Of a DNA stretch of 22,046 bases, positions 1 through 9,189 are shown piece by piece. This DNA is from Xanthoparmelia taractica. Taxonomy: Eukaryota > Ascomycota > Lecanoromycetes > Lecanorales > Parmeliaceae. Position 1 is the stretch's first letter, and every line of letters begins with the position of its first letter. Made by a program: the position numbers and the translations under genes. Location of the stretch: positions 1-22,046 of the forward strand of contig JANQBS010000453.1 of assembly GCA_033085395.1 (NCBI GenBank), in the 5' to 3' direction. Below the pieces are notes generated by a model. That model was not told the DNA's origin, searched no databases, and saw nothing but the letters and a program-made list of their open reading frames with translations.

Positions 1-257
1 GAATAATAATTAGAATACGTTCGCATAATTCTATATAGAGTAACTTCTTCTATATATAGTATATTTCTTATACTCCTGCATATAACATGAGATATCCCTG
101 CATATATTAGAAATTTCTTAGATTATTTTATAATACCAGCATATCTCTTAGACTATCCCATAAAAATCAAATGATATAATCTCAATACCATATTATACCA
201 TGGTATGGTATCGACACCCCATATCCCAGACCATCCCAGACCTTTCCGACTCGTAGC
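1..257. other. Left flank, lightly mutated, unrelated to the retrotransposon copies
   Basis: This stretch matches none of the three element copies. It keeps many CpA dinucleotides and a GC-richer stretch around 209-255 (a cccaga/ccatcccaga repeat), unlike the heavily TpA-converted sequence to its right. It holds loosely repeated motifs: CCTGCATATA at 75-84 and 97-106, and a TTCTTAGATTAT/CTCTTAGACTAT pair about 30 bp apart at 115-160. Homology to the Gypsy element begins abruptly at about 256-261. I see no gene. It could be the end of another mobile element inserted into copy C or across a deletion breakpoint, but its other end lies outside the window. Confidence 0.6.
185..211. repeat. Overlapping ATACCAT/ATGGTAT palindromes
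   Basis: ATACCATGGTAT at 195-206 is a perfect 12-bp palindrome. It is flanked by ATACCAT (185-191) and ATGGTAT (205-211), so the same motif can pair in more than one register. Its role is unknown. Confidence 0.7.
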
Positions 258-3200
258 AAGAATAAAATATAAAGTTGTTATTAATTAATAATTCTATTAA
301 TATAAAAGATAAGATCTCGCTATATTTCGTGAATAAGACTTTACTGTTTTTAATGTGATTCTTCTTTCGATTAAGACGAAAAATAGGGATTAGCATTAAT
401 AGCAAGAAGATGCTTTCCCCGCACGAAAGGCAAAGATACTACGTTCTCGCTTGCTAGATTATCATTAATATCAAGCTATATAGAAATTCTTTTTTAATAA
501 TTATCTTATTAATAGTCTTAAATCTATCTCTTATAAAATAAAGTATTTATTTTCATTAAACTTACGATAAAAATATAAAGAGTATTTAACTTCGAGTAAT
601 AATAAGATAGCGAATTATTCTTATTTAGACTAGTAAGCCTTAAAAGAGTATTAGATATAATATATTCTTTATTAGATTTGTAAGAGACGATTAGATTAAA
701 CTATCTTAAGAATTAAATAGCTCGAATTAATCGAATATTTATACGCATTATTAATATAATTGAAATAATCGAATTTTGCTTTATAATATTAATAATAATA
801 GAATAATCTATCTATATTCTTATAGAATACTTTAAAGATTCGATTATATATCTTATTTTCTTTAGATATTAAACAAGGCTAATAATCTTTAATTTCGTAG
901 ATTAATAATTTTTTTTATCGTAGTTAGAAGCCTTAAAAGAAAAGAAATAAGCTTCGTTTTTGTACGAGAAGATTATTTACTTTTACTTTTATTCGATTTA
1001 ATATAAAAGACTATCGCCTTAAAATTAAATTTCTTTAAGATATTTAAGTTAATTTATAAAGTTCGCGTATTATTAAAATATATTAGAATCGTTAGCTAAG
1101 ATAATACTTTTTAAAGAAGCTAAAAAGAAGTTAATTGCTTCTCTAACGCTATAGGCAGTTTTATTCTAAAAGAGTATTGCTTTCGCTAACGTTTAGAGTT
1201 CGATATTTTTTTAAGAAATAATGTTTTAAGCTTCTATAGAGATTATATTAATTATATATAGAAATAAATATATTAACGAAGATAGTCGATTAATCTCAAG
1301 TAATATTCGAGTTCTCTTAATATATCGAAATATTATAAGTTCGAAATAGTCTTAAATTTATCTTCTAAAGAAATTAAGTTTAAAGAATTAACTTTTCTAT
1401 TTAATAAGTTAATATTTAAATATTCTAAAAAGACTTTTATAAGAGAAATAGTAATATTAAATCTTACGAAAAGCTTAAATAGCTAACGAAGATCTTATAA
1501 ATGCTATTAAAATATCTTAACACTCGTAATCACATTATTAATATAGACTTTTACGTTAAGAATATATCGCAAAATCTTATCGATTTAACGTTAAATATAA
1601 GTAATCGAATTTATATAATTCATAATAGAAACATTAAAAGTTTCTTGATCTCTGTAACTTATAATAATCTATATATAGCGATAGTCTAAATATACTCGTT
1701 ATTAATAGAAAAAGAAAGTAGCATCGATTATTAAAATAAAATTATATCTAATTAGTATCTTAATTATATTTTATTAAAGAGACACTAAATATATATCTTA
1801 AAGTAATAAATTATTTAAATCTTAAATATTAATTATCGATCTTTTCTAAATAATGTTATTAGATAATATTTTTTATATAACGAATATCGAATAGAAGAAG
1901 AATATTGAATCTTTGATTTATTTAAGCCTTTCCTATTCGTGTAGCTTATTAAAGACTTTATTAATTATTTCTCGATCTCGCGTATCTAAGAGATAGATCT
2001 TGACTTTTCCATTAATTTTAATTTATTAATTATCCCTTAATAAGAGCTTTATTCACTCCTCTTCTAACACTTTAACAAAGCCTATATCTTATTAGATCTG
2101 TGAAAATTCGTTAACTAGATCGATTAATGCGATTCTAGTCTATATATTCTCGAAAATCATAATTTTATTTAATAGCTTAGTTTCTTTAGCTAGCAAGGAA
2201 GTTAATTAATTTAAGCTTAAGTTTATTGAATTTATAACTATCTTTAAAGCGAATTTAGATTCGATATTAGTTTAAAAGCAATTTTCGTAGTTTATTTCGA
2301 GAATATTTTTAAGCTTCAACTTTCTTGAAATTTGAATAGATATATTAAACTTATTTTAAATTAGAATTCTAGTTATTATATAATTAATCAAATAAGCGAA
2401 TATTATTAGATTTATTTATATTGCTAGCTTAAATAGTAAATCACGATTATTAGATAAATTAATTTCCTTAATTAATAGAATTATCTCGCTATGCGAAGGC
2501 ACGAAAATAGATAATTTAATAAAGATCTTTCTTCGAATAAATTCGCCTCGAGACCAAGCAGTGATATTAATCGTGATGCTATAATTATTAATCCTTGCTT
2601 TCTTATTAACTATATTAATAATAATTTCTTCGAGCTTAATAATATTGTTTTTAATAAGTATTTTAACACGTAAGTTATTAATAATATGTAGCTTTCTACG
2701 TAGATATATAAGCACTCTTTGACCTTAGTTATTAATTCTAGAAAGATAGATATTCTACGTAATATACTCCGAAGTCTCGTGTTTAGAAGCATTAATCTCA
2801 CGCACTCGTAAAGATATTGCTATTTTAAAGATAGCTATATTCGAATATTATTAAGAATATTATAATTTATCTATTAAACTCATATCATATTCGATATTAA
2901 TATAAATCTTATCTTCTTAATTAATAGAATCGAGCTTAACTTTAATTATAATATAAGTTTAACTTCGAAAAATAAAATTATTTTCAAATCTTAATTAAAA
3001 GTAGTAGACTTAATAATTTTTAACTTATTAATAAAAGACTTTATAAGTTATTTATTAGCGAAGTTAGAAGACTTTATAGACACTACTTCGTTAATATAGA
3101 CGTGCTTATAGTTAACACGCAAATGCCTATGTAATTTGATCTTGAATAAAAAGGATTTCTAATAGTTTCGATAGTAGGTTTTAATCCCCATAAAGCTAGC

Positions 3201-4670
3201 AAACTAATTATTATTTAACTATATAGAAAGCTTAGGATTATACTCGAAATTAGTATAATATATCTTATTTTCATATTAATCTTTATCTATAAAGTAAGAA
3301 TATTTAATATTAATATTTTCTTTCTAATAGTCCGAACTCTAAGCTTGCTCGTTATGCTTTAACTTAGCATTTTCGTTAATAATAAAGATCTAATAAGTAG
3401 CTACTTTTAAACGATTAATAGCATTAAATTAAGGCCTTTAATTATCTTATTGAAAACCTTGAATTAATCTTAAAGAAAATTATTATTGCTAACTATCAAA
3501 TGAAGATCGATTCGAGATTGAATTTAATACGTTTGAAGCGGCGATTTGCAGAGGCTGATAAGACATTTGTTAAGCGTTTTACTACGAATTTGAATAAGTA
3601 TTCTAATTATTAAATTAACGAGGAAATAATTAATTTAATAAAGCGTTTAATAACTAAGTTAATTAAGCGTTTTAACTCTTATATTAATTGCCGAATTAGC
3701 GAAAAGATTACTAAAAGTAAGGTCGCTGATATTAATTATTAGGATCTACACTTTACTAAGGTCGCAATTAAAATTATTAAGGAAATTATTATTATAAACG
3801 AGATTAATACTAATTAGAAATATCTCTATTGCTCTCACTTCGATTTAAACGATTTTAAGAAAGTCTTATAAAGATATTCTCTAAAGAAAAAGAAGAAGAA
3901 AATCTTTATATTCTCGAATTATATCTACTTGTATAGATTCATTAATTATGCTTAAGGTTATTTATCTCTTTAAGAAAATTATATAAGATAGTTTAATTCT
4001 TTAATCTTCTTAAGTTATATCTTAGCTTAGTATTTAAGTTATTATAAATTACATTAAGCTAATTTTTAACGTTAATTAAGTCGATATCTTTCGAAGTACG
4101 TAAAATCTTTTATATATACTCTCGAGACTCTCTTCTACTAATTATATCTCTTAAGATATATTTCTTCTTTAATAACGAATTAATTATTATATTAATAGAT
4201 ATCTTAAATCGTTTAATTAATATTCTCTTTCACTTATTTAGTTTATTTTTAAGCTTTATAAAACGCTTATTATTATTAAAAAGCTCACTTAATTATTATT
4301 TTAATACGGACCTTTTAAAATAAGTTTAGAGATTTATACGAATTAGCTTATTATCTTTAATGCTAGCTACGTCACGAGTATACTTCAAAAATAAATATAT
4401 ATCTCGAAAGTAGGTCTCTTTTGATGTATACTTCATTGGAGAAGCATCGGAAGCTATTAACTTATTCTTATATATCTAATTGAAGAATCTTATATTACTA
4501 GTATTTCATCTATTGACTAATATAGTTTCTACGATATTAATATTATTCTATTCTAGCGATCCTCGCTTATTAGACGATTTAGATACGCTACGTAGAAGAT
4601 CTTATAAAATAGTCTATTATTGCTATAAAAAGCCGATATTTTATTAGTTAATCTTATTATTTTTACTTAT
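258..4670 (-). pseudogene. ORF2 Gag-Pol relic of copy C (Gag, Zn finger, protease, RT, RNase H, integrase N-terminus)
   Basis: The start is placed by alignment with the preserved ATG of copy B at 19985; here it reads ATA at 4670-4668, a RIP-type change. A Cys/His finger lies near 3105-3170; its Cys codons read Tyr, while HRHLR is preserved. The protease catalytic triplet at 2890-2898 reads N-I-E where D-T-G is expected. The protease C-terminal part is open from 2715 to 2416. The RT YVDD box lies at 1534-1545, read as Y-I-N-N. RNase H follows at about 600-1200, and the integrase N-terminal region runs to the break at about 258. Stops are mostly TAA/TAG, as expected from CAA, CAG or TGG after RIP. 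Small indels also shift the frame between RT and RNase H. Non-functional and truncated. Confidence 0.85.
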
Positions 4671-5344
4671 ATTAAAGTTTAAAGTATTTTTAGAAGTAGA
4701 ATTTATATTTAAATTTAAAGTAGAATTCGATATAAAGTTTATAATAGTTAAATTACTAGAATTAGAGTTAATATTAGAAGGATTTCTAATAGAAGAATTA
4801 TTAATAATAAAATTTTCAAGAGATATATCGCCGATAGAAGAAGATTCTCTTAATCTTTTTAATGATTAAATATTAATCTTAAATCTAATTAGAGTAGTCT
4901 TAAAAATTAATCGATTAAGAATTTAGTTAATAGATTAATTTAATAAAGTCTTAATAGATATAAAATAAGTTTTTATACGTGCGTCACGAGCTAATAAAAT
5001 TACTTCTTTTATAATCTCTAAAGGCCTAAAATTAATCTTAACGATATTAATAATAAATTATTTAATATCGTTAGAGATAAGACTAATAAAGATATACTCG
5101 AAGTGAAGAAATTCGTTTATTTGAAAAGTTAAAATAATAATATCTCGAGAGATAGGATTTAGAGCTAACGAAATTAAAATAATAGTAGTCTATAACGGAG
5201 ATAGAATAATAGTAGTCTTCTTAATAATGAAAATAGGATAATAGTAGTCTTCTTAATAACGAAGAGGTAATATTATATTAATAAGAAAGGCTTTTTATTA
5301 ATATAAAGGTGTTATATATAAGAATTAAAGTTCTCTTTCTCCAT
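4490..5344 (-). pseudogene. ORF1 relic of copy C (unknown function)
   Basis: The ATG at 5344-5342 is intact and begins M-E-K-E-N-F-N-S-Y. It is equivalent to the ATG of copy B at 20697. The frame is broken at once by RIP-type stops, and the 91-bp tandem repeat block at 5171-5261 moves it off the downstream frame. Copy C also carries further indels relative to A and B, so the frame is not continuous to the TAA at 4492-4490 that matches the ends in A and B. The product has no recognisable domain. The better preserved version is in copy B. Confidence 0.55.
5171..5261 (-). repeat. 32-bp tandem repeat in ORF1, copy C (2 full units plus one 27-bp unit)
   Basis: Read on the minus strand, two 32-bp units (5261-5230 and 5229-5198) are followed by a unit lacking 5 bp (5197-5171). 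The unit core is TTAAGAAGACTACTATTATT. Copy B has the same arrangement and copy A has four full units. Confidence 0.85.
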
Positions 5345-5747
5345 GTAATTAATAGTATAATATTTCCTTTCTTTCCTTTTTAATTATAGTAAAGATAGTA
5401 AGATAAATAGCTTAAAAGAGACGGCAACGTGCTTAAAAGGATAGTAATAGTCTATAACAGCAGCAATATAGTAATAATAAGTAAGCTATAGCAATAATAG
5501 TGATAACAATGCGTATAAGAAAGATAAGTTTGCTAAAGATGAGTTCGATAACGAACTCAGTGAGATTCCGACCGTTCGAGTAAAAATTCCGATGATTTTA
5601 TATACGAATCTTATTAGATAGAATATAGTTCTCCGCGAAGAGGGGTTATCTCAACGAATACACAAGTACTAATCAAGTAATAATAAAGCAATAATGAAGA
5701 ATCTCCTGGAATAGCCAATGATAGCTATTTGGGCGTTGCTATTATAC
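5345..5747 (-). other. 5' leader of copy C
   Basis: This is non-coding sequence between the 5' LTR and the ORF1 ATG. It contains a mutated copy of the TTCTCCGCGGAGAA palindrome near 5629-5642, an AATAGC/AGCTATT hairpin at about 5710-5730, and trinucleotide-like AGCAATA/AGTAATA runs (5440-5510). No uORF of note is visible. Confidence 0.6.
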
Positions 5748-5889
5748 TATAATAGCAATAAGGTATATAGTCAGTGGGTGTGTAATTCTTAATTATTCTA
5801 AGTTGAAAAATTCTACCTAAGTCAGGGCTAGCCAAGCACTTGCCTTAGCTAATTTCTTGATTGACTTGGCAAGTGCGTTTTCTATAACA
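5748..5889 (-). repeat. 5' LTR of copy C (142 bp)
   Basis: On the minus strand it begins TGTTATAGAAAACGCAC and ends with TTGCTATTATA, the RIP form of TTGCTGTTACA. Its boundaries are set by the 142-bp LTR pair of copy B. It contains a 9-bp inverted repeat, GCACTTGCC at 5836-5844 and GGCAAGTGC at 5868-5876. Confidence 0.9.
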
Positions 5890-5938
5890 CGTTTCTATTA
5901 TTAATATAGCTAAAGATATTTAATATACTTCTATTCTA
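5890..5938. other. Spacer between copies C and B, ending in B's target site
   Basis: These 49 bp of AT-rich sequence separate C's 5' LTR from B's 3' LTR. They are continuous with 21228 onwards if copy B is removed. I see no gene in them. Confidence 0.75.
5934..5938. repeat. Target-site duplication of copy B, left (TTCTA)
   Basis: TTCTA directly abuts the LTR end at 5939. The same five bases follow the other LTR at 21223-21227. Five-bp duplications are typical of Ty3/Gypsy integration. Confidence 0.85.
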
Positions 5939-6080
5939 TGTAATAGTAATAAGGGATATATAGTTAGTGAGTGTCTAATTTTTAATTATTCTAAGTTGAA
6001 AAATTCTATCTAAGTCAGCTAGCCAAGCACTTATCTTAGCTAATTTCTTGATTGACTTGACAAGTGCGTTTTCTATAATA
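5939..6080 (-). repeat. 3' LTR of copy B (142 bp)
   Basis: It has the same length as the partner at 21081-21222 and differs from it mainly by transitions. Its plus-strand left end is TGTAATAGTAATAAG; the right end ATA is ACA after RIP. TTCTA precedes it. Confidence 0.92.
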
Positions 6081-6368
6081 GTATTCGTCGAAATAGAAGA
6101 AAAGCGAGCGACCTCGCTTGCTATTATATACATATTAAAGTTATATATATTGAAGCATATAGAAAAACCTTATTAATTAAGTAAATCTATCGATAATAAT
6201 ATATCGATATTAACGAGAAGCTAGTAGCAGTAATATTCTTTCGATAATAGTAGTAAAGTCTTTTCGACGATTAAATTATATAGTTAGAATACTAGTTAGT
6301 AGTCAAATAATAATAATACAATTAATTCTTTATGTTACAAAATAACGATTATGCATTGCTATCTTCCT
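6081..6368 (-). other. 3' non-coding segment of copy B
   Basis: These 288 bp lie between the likely stop of ORF2 and the 3' LTR. They hold a stable hairpin at 6102-6119. No convincing purine-rich tract precedes the LTR on the coding strand. Confidence 0.6.
6102..6119 (-). repeat. Hairpin upstream of 3' LTR, copy B
   Basis: AAGCGAG (6102-6108) and CTCGCTT (6113-6119) form a perfect 7-bp stem with a 4-nt loop, about 20 bp inside the 3' LTR. Copy A has the same hairpin at 15254-15271. The arms kept CpG and GC content in a heavily mutated region. Confidence 0.75.
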
Positions 6369-7703
6369 TTAACAATCACATAAATGTTATCGAGTAGAGG
6401 AGAATTAATCTCGATCGATAATACTCGTTAAACGTTTAAATGCAGCGACGAGATAAGTAGATATAATATTGCTATAATATACAGTTTACAAAGGCATTAA
6501 TAAAGTAGCGATATTATGCTTTCTGGGGCGACCTCTTCTTTTTGCGGGGTTCGGCTAAGAAGGCGAAGTTATAGGTATAACAGCTCGAATTCTAGCTGCT
6601 TCCTCCTTATATTCCTTTACTAACTTAGAGGCATCATCAAGATTCTTAATATTATATCACTAATCATATTTAGAATCATATTTCTTTCATCTTATTAGGT
6701 ATTTTATAGCTAGATTACGTTCTTTCTTAATAATTTATTTATTGAGAAGTTATTCGATTTCTAAGTTAATAGTGTTATTATTATTAATAAAGATAGACGA
6801 GATATATTAAGATCGAGGACGTTGAAAAGAATCGTTCTCTGGCGTAGAATAAGATTTTAATTATACTATTATAAAGACGAGATAAACTCTTTATTCTATA
6901 GAAATAGTAAGTCTATAAATAAATCTATTTATTCTATTTACAATCTAAAAGAGATCGATATATTATTATAATAGCTTATTAATAATATTAAGAATAGAAA
7001 GAATCTTATAATCTTTATATAATCGAAGAAGTACTTATTCTCTTATTCTAAGAAACATTAATTAATGCTTTTTATCGTAATAAAATTTATTAAATATTTA
7101 AGTAAAATCGATAATATTTTTAATTATAATTTATATAGAGACGTAATCGATTTTAGTTAATAAACGAAGTAAATTTAAAAATCTATTTAAAATAAAATTA
7201 TAGATTACTTCGCTTAACGTAATCTTAAAAGAGACGAAGTTATTTAAGAAGATCTATATTCGTAATAATACTTTCGATTATAAAGAAGATCTATTAAGAA
7301 TATACACGAAGTATCTTAAAGTTATCTTAGTAGTTTAATTAGTGCGTTCGCTCGCATTATTAATCTACGAATAATAGACTATTAAATAAAATAGAGAAAT
7401 CTTTAATAATTTAAAAAGCGATTTTTAAAGCTTCGAGAGAAATTTCCTATCTCGATCGCTGATAATAACTTTTAAAATTTCTTAATTAATAATATTAAGT
7501 CGATTTAGCAGTGCTTTTACTTAATTAAATACTTTTTAAGTTAACTTATCAAGAATTAATTAAATAACTTTTATAAACTTGCAGATAATAGAGATAATAT
7601 TAGAATAAAGTTAATAATTAAAGTATAAAAAGACACGGGCGAAGATGAGATTAACTACAAATTATCGTAAGATGCGTGTCTTCTTATCTATAGCATTAAA
7701 CAC
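6369..7703 (-). pseudogene. ORF2 of copy B, distal part: integrase core, chromodomain, AT-hook
   Basis: This continues the B Gag-Pol frame beyond the copy A insertion. The first catalytic Asp of integrase reads Asn (7610-7612). The second Asp is intact in S-D-R-D at 7455-7457. The Glu in S-E-R-T-N is at 7347-7349, exactly 35 residues after the second Asp, the DD35E spacing of retroviral-type integrases. B has lost 31 nt between the first two acidic residues relative to A, which shifts the frame. A chromodomain-like stretch follows (about 6590-6740, reading E/K-Y-L-I/V-R-W-K-x-Y-x-S-K-Y-D then W-Y-N-I-K-N-L). Chromodomains at this position define chromoviruses and bind methylated histone H3. 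K-R-R-G-R-P-R-K-H at 6516-6542 is a classic AT-hook. The likely stop is the TAA at 6371-6369, although a RIP-made TAA cannot be excluded. Confidence 0.88.
7699..7703. repeat. Target-site duplication of copy A, left (AACAC)
   Basis: AACAC directly precedes TGTCACG, the start of A's 5' LTR, and is repeated at 15444-15448. In copy B it lies inside integrase codons that the unbroken family copies read straight through. Confidence 0.93.
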
Positions 7704-7855
7704 TGTCACGAAATCGCACCTGCCAAGCCAATCAAGATCGGCTAAGGCAAGTGCTTGGCAGATTGACCCTAACTTAGATAGAATTTTCCAGCTTAGAATA
7801 ATCAAGAATTACACACTCAATTAACACACTGACTATACACCTCATTGCTGTTACA
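7704..7855 (+). repeat. 5' LTR of copy A (152 bp)
   Basis: It starts TGTCACGAAATCGCACC and ends TTGCTGTTACA. Compared with the 3' LTR it retains CACCTGCC where that copy reads CATTTATC, a transition series typical of RIP. It contains the inverted arms GCACCTGCC and GGCAAGTGC. Confidence 0.95.
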
Positions 7856-7867
7856 GTATAATAGCAA
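7845..7867 (+). repeat. Palindrome across the LTR/leader junction, copy A
   Basis: The last 11 bp of the LTR (TTGCTGTTACA) are followed after one G by TATAATAGCAA. That is the reverse complement of the LTR end once RIP transitions are allowed. B (21069-21091) and C (5736-5758) show it as a perfect TTGCTATTATA/TATAATAGCAA palindrome. No TGG-starting tRNA primer site is present here. Confidence 0.8.
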
Positions 7868-8253
7868 CGTTAAATAGCTATCATTAGCTATTCCAGGAGA
7901 TCCTTCATTATTACTTTATCATTATTACTTAATTAGTACTTATTGTAATCGTTGAAATAACCCTTCTCCGCGGAGAACTATATTCTATCTAATAAGATCC
8001 GTATATAAAATTATCGAAATTCTTACCCGAACGATCGGAATCTCACTAAGTTCGTTATTAAATTTATCTCTCTTATCTTCCTTATACTTACGATCATTAC
8101 TATTATTGCTGCAACTTATTATATTGCTGCATTATTATATTGCTGCTATTATAGACAATATCACTATTATTTCAAGCACGTTACCGTTCTTTTAAGCTAC
8201 TTATCTCACTATCTTTACTATAAAAGAAAGAAAATATTATATTATTTAATTAC
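7856..8253 (+). other. 5' leader of copy A
   Basis: This is an untranslated region of about 400 nt. It contains an AAATAGCT/AGCTATTc hairpin (7872-7893), a conserved CCAGGAGATCC element right after it, a GC palindrome (7964-7977), and CTGCTATTATT-type triplet runs (8098-8170). The same order is seen in B and C. No tRNA-like primer-binding site is visible. Confidence 0.65.
7964..7977. repeat. TTCTCCGCGGAGAA palindrome in leader, copy A
   Basis: This is a perfect 14-bp palindrome with a GC core. It is identical in copy B (20967-20980) and shows RIP-type decay in C. It could be a dyad binding site or an RNA stem. Confidence 0.8.
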
Positions 8254-9189
8254 ATAATAAGAGAGAACTTAAATTTATATAATATATATTTTTATATTAA
8301 TGAAAAACCTTTTCTATTGATATAATACTATCTCTCCGTTATTAAGAAGATCGCTATTATTCTATCTTTATTATCAAGAAGACTACTATTATTCTATCTC
8401 TATTATCAAGAAGACTACTATTATTCTATCTCTATTATTAAGAAGACCGCTATTATTCTAGCTCCGTTAGCTCTAAATCCTATTTCTCGAGATATTATTA
8501 TTTTAATCTTTCAAATAGACGAATTTCTATATTTCGATTACGCTTTTATTAATCTCGTTACTAAGAATATTAAATAATTTATTATTAATATCGTTAAGAT
8601 TAATTTTAGATCTTTAGAGATTATTAAAGAAGTAACTTTATTAGCTCGTGATGTACGTGCAAGAGCTTATTTAGTATTTATATCTATTAAGGCATTAAAC
8701 TAATCTATTAGCTAAGCACTTAATTAATCGATTTTTTAGATTGCTCTAATTAGATTTAAGATTAATATTTAATTATTAAGAAGATTAAGAGAATCTTCTT
8801 CTACTAACGATATATCTTATTCTTCGCCTTTAAGAAGTTCGACTAGAAATTCTTTTATTATCAATAATTTTTTTATTAGAAATTCTTTCGTCACTAACTC
8901 TAATTCTAATAATTTAATTATCTCGAATTCCGTTAATTTTAATTCGAATTCTACTTTAAACTTAAGTATAAATTCTACTTCTAGAGATACTTTAAATAAC
9001 TTTAATATAATTAAAAATAATATATTAACTAATAGAATATCGGCTTCTTATAGCAATAATAGATTACTCTATAAGGTCTTCTACGTAGCGTATCTAAATC
9101 GCCTAATAAGCGAGGATCGTTAGGATAGAATAGCATTTAAGCTACAATAGAAACTATATCAGCCAGTAGATGAAATACTAGAGATATAA
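8254..9189 (+). pseudogene. ORF1 relic of copy A (unknown, Ser/Asn-rich)
   Basis: The start is placed by alignment with the intact ATGs of B (20697) and C (5344). Here it reads ATA, a TpG-to-TpA change. From there one frame runs in register through the leader-proximal residues, the four 32-bp repeats, a more ordered part (Q-I-D-E-F-L-Y-F at about 8512, then A-R-D-V-R-A-R-A-Y at about 8648) and a Ser/Asn/Thr-rich tract (about 8790-9060). It ends at a TAA (9187-9189) found at the matching place in B and C. Interrupting stops are TAA or TAG, explicable by RIP. The distance from Q-I-D-E-F to the TAA is a multiple of three in both A and B. No family was recognised. It overlaps the start of ORF2 by about 180 nt in another frame. 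Confidence 0.6.
8337..8464 (+). repeat. 32-bp tandem repeat in ORF1, copy A (4 units)
   Basis: Units lie at 8337-8368, 8369-8400, 8401-8432 and 8433-8464. The middle two are identical (core TATTATCAAGAAGACTACTA). As 32 is not divisible by three, each unit is read in a different frame and copy-number change alters the ORF1 frame. B and C carry 91 bp of the same repeat. Confidence 0.92.

Larger units (their letters stand above)
258..5889 (-). mobile_element. Gypsy-type LTR retrotransposon, copy C, 3'-truncated
   Basis: Copy C reads right to left: 5' LTR (5748-5889), leader, ORF1, then Gag-Pol. It aligns along its length with copy B (15.6-21.2 kb, same strand) and with the reverse complement of copy A (7.7-13.5 kb). 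It stops at about 258, just after the start of the integrase region, where A and B continue. The integrase core, chromodomain and 3' LTR are therefore absent. The break is a sharp change to the unrelated 1-257 sequence. C is somewhat less mutated than A in places (for example the gcaaag/gcacg stretch near 421). If C made a target duplication its right half would be 5890-5894, but the left partner is lost. Confidence 0.9.

Noticed and set aside
193..405. Minus-strand 70-codon open frame
   Set aside because: It is a chimera: its first part is an integrase-region frame of copy C and its end is the unrelated 1-257 flank.
1501..1689. Plus-strand open frame of 62 codons
   Set aside because: It is antisense to the RT region of copy C; its reverse complement carries the YVDD box.
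8337..8464. Regular 32-bp repeats resembling a CRISPR array
   Set aside because: The units are directly adjacent with no spacers, lie in a retrotransposon ORF, and occur at the same place in all three copies.
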